NCBI GenBank assembly: GCA_905236805.1
Contig: CAJOPH010000026.1
Location: 1 to 48,012 of the forward strand
Origin: an uncultured Eubacterium sp.
GTDB lineage: Bacteria; Bacillota; Clostridia; Lachnospirales; Lachnospiraceae
Reading direction: 5' to 3'
DNA length: 48,012 nucleotides
The position numbers and the translations under genes were made by a program. Shown one piece after another: positions 44,833 to 48,012 of this stretch (positions are counted from its first letter, which is position 1; every line of letters begins with the position of its first letter). The notes below the pieces were generated by a model. The model saw nothing but the letters and a program-made list of their open reading frames with translations, made no database searches and had not been told where the DNA came from.

Positions 44833-45201
44833 ATGAAATTCTTGAAATGTTCAAAATGCGGCACCATGGTGGCCATGGTGGAGGAAGGCAAATGTGCCCC
44901 TTCCTGCTGTGGTGAAGAGATGAAGGAGCTTATTCCCGGGACCACTGACGCTGCCCATGAGAAGCATGTACCGGTGGTAGAGACATCGGGGAATGATGTG
45001 ACTGTGACGGTGGGCTCCGTGGAGCATCCCATGCAGGAGGAGCATTCCATCCGGTGGATAGCCATCCAGACGAAGCAGGGCGCACAGAGAAAGCTCCTTA
45101 GCCCCGGGGCAAAGCCTGTGGCTAAGTTCACATTGGCTGATGGCGATGAATTCGTGGCAGCCTTTGAGTACTGCAACCTCCACGGCCTGTGGAAGGCTTG
45201 A
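44833..45201 (+). CDS. dfx: Desulfoferrodoxin (2Fe superoxide reductase)
   Basis: Reduces superoxide to hydrogen peroxide without making oxygen, a standard defence of anaerobes. 122 residues. The N-terminal desulforedoxin-like centre I has Cys6, Cys9, Cys25 and Cys26 (CSKCG ... CCGEEM). The catalytic centre II has EKHVP (His45), HPMQEEH (His65, His71) and the CNLHGLWK motif (Cys114, His117). AAGGAGG precedes the ATG. It has its own promoter and terminator and so is a single-gene unit. Electrons probably come from rubredoxin, which is not in the window. Confidence 0.95.
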   Translation: MKFLKCSKCGTMVAMVEEGKCAPSCCGEEMKELIPGTTDAAHEKHVPVVETSGNDVTVTVGSVEHPMQEEHSIRWIAIQTKQGAQRKLLSPGAKPVAKFTLADGDEFVAAFEYCNLHGLWKA

Positions 45202-45225
45202 CAGACCGGAAAAAAAGGGGATAAG

Positions 45226-45253
45226 GCCCCGGAGTGGATGCTCCGGGGCTTTT
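45226..45253 (+). terminator. Intrinsic terminator after dfx
   Basis: GCCCCGGAG (45226-45234) and CTCCGGGGC (45241-45249) form a perfect 9-bp stem with a 6-nt loop, then TTTT. Confidence 0.9.
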
Positions 45254-45291
45254 GCGTTGATCGTGTGGAGAGCGGGTCTTGACAGCGGGGG

Positions 45292-45783
45292 ATGGATATG
45301 GCAAGGATGACGAGGGAGGAAATCCTTTATCTGAAACATTATGAAAAACAGCTGGAAAATGACAGGGATAAAGAGCATGCCCCATATCTAAAAATGGCCC
45401 TGGATATAGCCAGGCAGTACCATACACCGGGAATCCACATAGGAGACCTTATCCAGGAGGGAAACCTTGCCATGCTGGAGGCAAAGGAGAGCCTGGACGA
45501 GAGGGGAGATCTCTCCGAGGAGGCCTATGTGGAAATGATGATGAGGGAGGCTGTTTCCGCTTTTGCAGAGGAGAACGGCTCGGTGAGGAGTAGGGAGAAG
45601 GATCTGGTAAATGGGCTTAACCTTCTCATGGAGAAGGCCGAAGAGCTGTTGGAGGAATATGGGATAGTAGAGATGGAGGACATAGTGGAAAGGAGCGGGA
45701 TGAGCCGGGAAGAAGTGGAGAGGCTGCTGAAGATAGCCGGGGAAGAAGGCCTCTTTGATGAAAAGGATGGGGAAAATACATAG
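45292..45783 (+). CDS. Small sigma-70-derived protein (regions 2 and 3 only)
   Basis: 163 residues. GDLIQEGNLAMLEA (51-64) matches sigma-70 region 2.2 (core-binding), EEAYVEMMMREAVSAFAEE (76-94) aligns with regions 2.3-2.4 and ELLEEYGIVEMEDIVERSG (118-136) with a region 3-like helix-turn-helix. The aromatic and basic residues that melt and read the -10 (YATWWIRQ in real sigma factors) are replaced by YVEMMMREA, and region 4 is absent. It may bind RNA polymerase core without recognising promoters. The ribosome site is a poor GGGGG; the ATG at 45298 is an alternative start. It lies between dfx and greA. Confidence 0.55.
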   Translation: MDMARMTREEILYLKHYEKQLENDRDKEHAPYLKMALDIARQYHTPGIHIGDLIQEGNLAMLEAKESLDERGDLSEEAYVEMMMREAVSAFAEENGSVRSREKDLVNGLNLLMEKAEELLEEYGIVEMEDIVERSGMSREEVERLLKIAGEEGLFDEKDGENT

Positions 45784-45800
45784 ATTTTAAGAAAAAACAC

Positions 45801-45829
45801 TTGCAATTTACCATGGAAAGTGGTATTAT
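45801..45829 (+). promoter_or_regulatory. greA promoter
   Basis: TTGCAA (45801-45806), 17-nt spacer and TATTAT (45824-45829). The start should be near 45836, only about 28 nt before a terminator hairpin. Confidence 0.65.
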
Positions 45830-45863
45830 GTGCGGTGACGCAGCGGATAGTAAGGTGACTATG

Positions 45864-45894
45864 ATGGGGGGTGATCTGACCTCCCATCTTTTTT
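45864..45894 (+). terminator. Intrinsic terminator inside the greA leader
   Basis: ATGGGGGGT (45864-45872) and ACCTCCCAT (45879-45887) form a 9-bp stem with one wobble and a 6-nt loop, followed by CTTTTTT. It lies between the greA promoter and the greA ribosome site (AGGAGGG), so it would cut the leader transcript to about 58 nt. It may also terminate the upstream gene. Confidence 0.75.
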
Positions 45895-45907
45895 AGGAGG
45901 GAATGTA

Positions 45908-46381
45908 ATGCCAAACAGGAGACAGATTACCGCAGAGGGTATGCAGAAGCTCGAGGAAGAGCTAAGAGACCTTAAAGTCAACAGGCGTGCGGAGATAGCC
46001 GAGAAGATAAAGGAAGCGAGGGAACAGGGAGACCTTTCCGAGAATGCGGAGTATGATGCCGCAAAGGATGAGCAGAGGGATATCGAGGCCAGGATTGAAG
46101 AGATAGAAAAGCTTCTCAAAGAGGTAGAGGTGGTGGATGCTGCTGACGCCAGGGAGGGGCATATTTCTCTGGGGGATACCGTGACGGTCCATGACGTGGA
46201 ATACGATGAGGACATGGAGATAAGGATAGTGGGCTCCACGGAGGCAAACAGCATCCAAAACCTCATATCCATAGAATCCCCGATGGGGCAGGCCCTGAAT
46301 GGAAAGAAAGAGGGAGATACCGTGACGGTGGAAGCACCGGCAGGAAAAATACGTTACAAGATATTAAAGATAACGAAATAA
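45908..46381 (+). CDS. greA: Transcription elongation factor GreA
   Basis: Rescues backtracked RNA polymerase by stimulating transcript cleavage. 157 residues: N-terminal antiparallel coiled coil (about 10-75) with the catalytic acidic tip in GDLSENAEYDAAK (residues 41-53, Asp42 and Glu45), and C-terminal FKBP-like domain with ISLGDTVTV and ISIESPMGQALNGK. AGGAGGG precedes the ATG. It is immediately followed by lysS, a common Firmicute arrangement. Confidence 0.96.
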   Translation: MPNRRQITAEGMQKLEEELRDLKVNRRAEIAEKIKEAREQGDLSENAEYDAAKDEQRDIEARIEEIEKLLKEVEVVDAADAREGHISLGDTVTVHDVEYDEDMEIRIVGSTEANSIQNLISIESPMGQALNGKKEGDTVTVEAPAGKIRYKILKITK

Positions 46382-46457
46382 AACAGACCCTAAGGAGGTG
46401 TAAAGAAATAATTCCTACGTTATTTATTTACAGTGACTAAGAATCAGGAGAGAATAT

Positions 46458-47921
46458 ATGGACGCAAATCAGATTATTAAAGCCAGGTATGAGAAACTAG
46501 ACAGGCTGCGGGAAGAGGGCAAAGATCCCTTCATTATCACCAAATATGACCAGACACACCACACGACGGATATCCTGGAGAATTACGGGGAGATGGAGGG
46601 ACAGTCCGTATCCATTGCAGGGCGTATGATGTTCAAGAGGGTCATGGGAAAGGCATCCTTTTGCAATATTCAGGACAGGGATGGCAAGATCCAGATATAT
46701 GTGGCCAGGGACTCCATAGGGGAGGAACCGTACAAGGACTTTAAGAAATCAGATGTAGGGGATATCTATGGGGTAAAGGGCGAAGTGTTCAAGACCAAGA
46801 CCGGTGAGATTTCCATCCATGCGCATGAGATGACCCTTCTTTCAAAAAACCTCAAAGACCTCCCCGAGAAATTCCATGGGCTGACGGACACGGACATGAG
46901 GTACCGTCAGAGGTACGTGGATCTCATCATGAATGATGAATCTAAGGAAGTATTTGTGAAACGTTCCAGGGTGATATCTTCCATCAGAAAGTTCCTCGAT
47001 GAAGAAGGCTTCATGGAGGTGGAGACCCCCATGCTGGTGGCCAATGCCGGAGGTGCGGCGGCCAGGCCGTTTTCCACGCACTTTAATGCGTTAAATGAGG
47101 ATCTGAACCTAAGGATTTCCCTGGAGCTTTATTTAAAAAGGCTGATAGTGGGGGGACTGGAGAGGGTATATGAGATAGGAAGGGTGTTCAGGAACGAGGG
47201 TCTGGACATCAGGCACAATCCCGAATTCACCCTCATGGAGCTCTACCAGGCCTATACCGACTACCACGGTATGATGGATTTGACGGAGAGGCTTTACAGG
47301 CACGTGGCCCGGGAAGTGAACGGATCTTTGGTCTTGAAATACGGGGAGCACGAGATGGACCTGTCCAAACCGTTTGAACGCCTTACCATGGTGGATGCCG
47401 TGAAAAAGTACGCGAACGTGGACTTCATGGATATATCCACACTCGAAGAGGCAAGGAAGGCTGCAAAGGAGCACCACATTGAATATGAGGAGAGGCACGG
47501 GTGGGGAGATATCCTAAACCTTTTCTTTGAAGAGTACGTGGAGGAACACCTGATACAGCCAATCTTCATCATGGATCACCCGATAGAGATATCTCCACTC
47601 ACGAAGAAAAAGCCGGATGATCCGAGGTTCGTGGAGAGGTTTGAATTCTTCATGAATGGATGGGAGATGGCGAATGCATACTCAGAGCTCAATGACCCCG
47701 TAGACCAAAGAGAACGGTTTGAGAAGCAGGAAGAGGCCCTGGCGGCCGGTGATGAGGAGGCCAACAAAACGGATGAGGATTTTCTTAACGCACTGTGTGT
47801 CGGGATGCCGCCTACCGGTGGCATAGGGTATGGGATAGACAGGATGGTAATGATGATGACGGGGGCTCCGGCGATAAGGGATGTGCTGTTGTTCCCGACA
47901 CTCAAAAGCATCTCAAATTGA
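46458..47921 (+). CDS. lysS: Lysyl-tRNA synthetase, class II
   Basis: Charges tRNA-Lys, 487 residues. N-terminal OB-fold anticodon-binding domain (GRMMFKRVMGKASFCNIQDR), class II motif 1 near residue 180 (VETPMLVANAGGAAARPF), motif 2 VYEIGRVFRNEGLDIRHNPE near 236-255, and motif 3 GGIGYGIDRMVMMMTG near the C-terminus. AGGAGA precedes the ATG. The 76-nt gap after greA contains an orphan AAGGAGG (about 46392-46398) with no start codon after it. Nothing recognisable follows lysS in the last 90 nt except a CCGAAAA/TTTTCGG inverted repeat. Confidence 0.97.
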   Translation: MDANQIIKARYEKLDRLREEGKDPFIITKYDQTHHTTDILENYGEMEGQSVSIAGRMMFKRVMGKASFCNIQDRDGKIQIYVARDSIGEEPYKDFKKSDVGDIYGVKGEVFKTKTGEISIHAHEMTLLSKNLKDLPEKFHGLTDTDMRYRQRYVDLIMNDESKEVFVKRSRVISSIRKFLDEEGFMEVETPMLVANAGGAAARPFSTHFNALNEDLNLRISLELYLKRLIVGGLERVYEIGRVFRNEGLDIRHNPEFTLMELYQAYTDYHGMMDLTERLYRHVAREVNGSLVLKYGEHEMDLSKPFERLTMVDAVKKYANVDFMDISTLEEARKAAKEHHIEYEERHGWGDILNLFFEEYVEEHLIQPIFIMDHPIEISPLTKKKPDDPRFVERFEFFMNGWEMANAYSELNDPVDQRERFEKQEEALAAGDEEANKTDEDFLNALCVGMPPTGGIGYGIDRMVMMMTGAPAIRDVLLFPTLKSISN

Positions 47922-48012
47922 TGGTGTCCTTTGAGAACCGAAAAAGTCCATAGATAAGCGGTTTTCGGGCAAATGATACGAACTTACAACGATCCTGAGA
48001 GCGGCAAAGGAC

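Noticed and set aside
47939-47977. CCGAAAA/TTTTCGG inverted repeat after lysS as a terminator
   Set aside because: The loop is too long and no T-tract follows the stem.

Overview
The window comes from the chromosomal replication-origin region of an anaerobic Firmicute, most likely a Lachnospiraceae-type Clostridium. The evidence is the gene order rnpA-rpmH-dnaA-dnaN-yaaA-recF-gyrB-gyrA, the yidD/yidC/jag/mnmE/mnmG/rsmG block on the other side of dnaA, the long Bacillus-type SRP RNA, strong AGGAGG ribosome sites, TTGACA/TATAAT promoters, a 2Fe-superoxide reductase and BspA-like leucine-rich surface proteins. Nearly all genes left of about 23.8 kb read on the minus strand and nearly all genes right of it on the plus strand, as expected for two replication forks leaving an origin at about 22.3-24.1 kb.

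Region by region. 1-4.3 kb: a CUT2-type simple-sugar ABC transporter (ATPase, two permeases, lipoprotein binding protein cut by the window edge). 4.3-4.6 kb: a gene-free stretch with a consensus promoter, several hairpins and an intrinsic terminator, a candidate structured RNA or leader. 4.6-9.3 kb: a secreted 1569-residue leucine-rich-repeat/Ig-like protein. 9.35-12.7 kb: argJ-argB-argD behind a consensus promoter. 12.9-14.3 kb: holB and an unknown gene, against the fork direction. 14.5-23.8 kb: a class I fumarase alpha subunit, gyrA, gyrB, recF, yaaA, dnaN and dnaA. The dnaA-dnaN gap holds an AT-rich unwinding region with a DnaA-trio-like tract, and the dnaA-rpmH gap holds DnaA boxes and divergent promoters.

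24.1-30.9 kb: rpmH, rnpA, yidD, yidC, jag, mnmE, mnmG and rsmG. 30.9-31.2 kb: two parS sites with no parAB beside them. 31.2-32.5 kb: a small ORF coupled to an AT-rich MalY/PatB-type aminotransferase. 32.46-32.73 kb: SRP RNA on the minus strand. 32.8-36.1 kb: an alpha/beta-hydrolase::glutathione-peroxidase fusion, a DUF4422::CgeB-type glycosyltransferase fusion and a small hypothetical gene. 36.2-40.9 kb: the str operon rpsL-rpsG-fusA, then tuf with its own promoter and terminator. 41-44.7 kb: an esterase, a DUF4422 protein, a hypothetical gene and a CgeB-like glycosyltransferase. 44.8-48 kb: superoxide reductase, a small sigma-factor-derived protein, greA with a terminator in its leader, and lysS.

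Two families of short palindromes recur in the intergenic gaps: a GTTACTATTCACGGC-type terminal inverted repeat and a TATAGTAAACG-type stem. The points most worth a second look are the 4.3-4.54 kb RNA candidate, the greA leader terminator, the two protein fusions, the sigma-like protein, the parS sites without parAB and the palindrome families.
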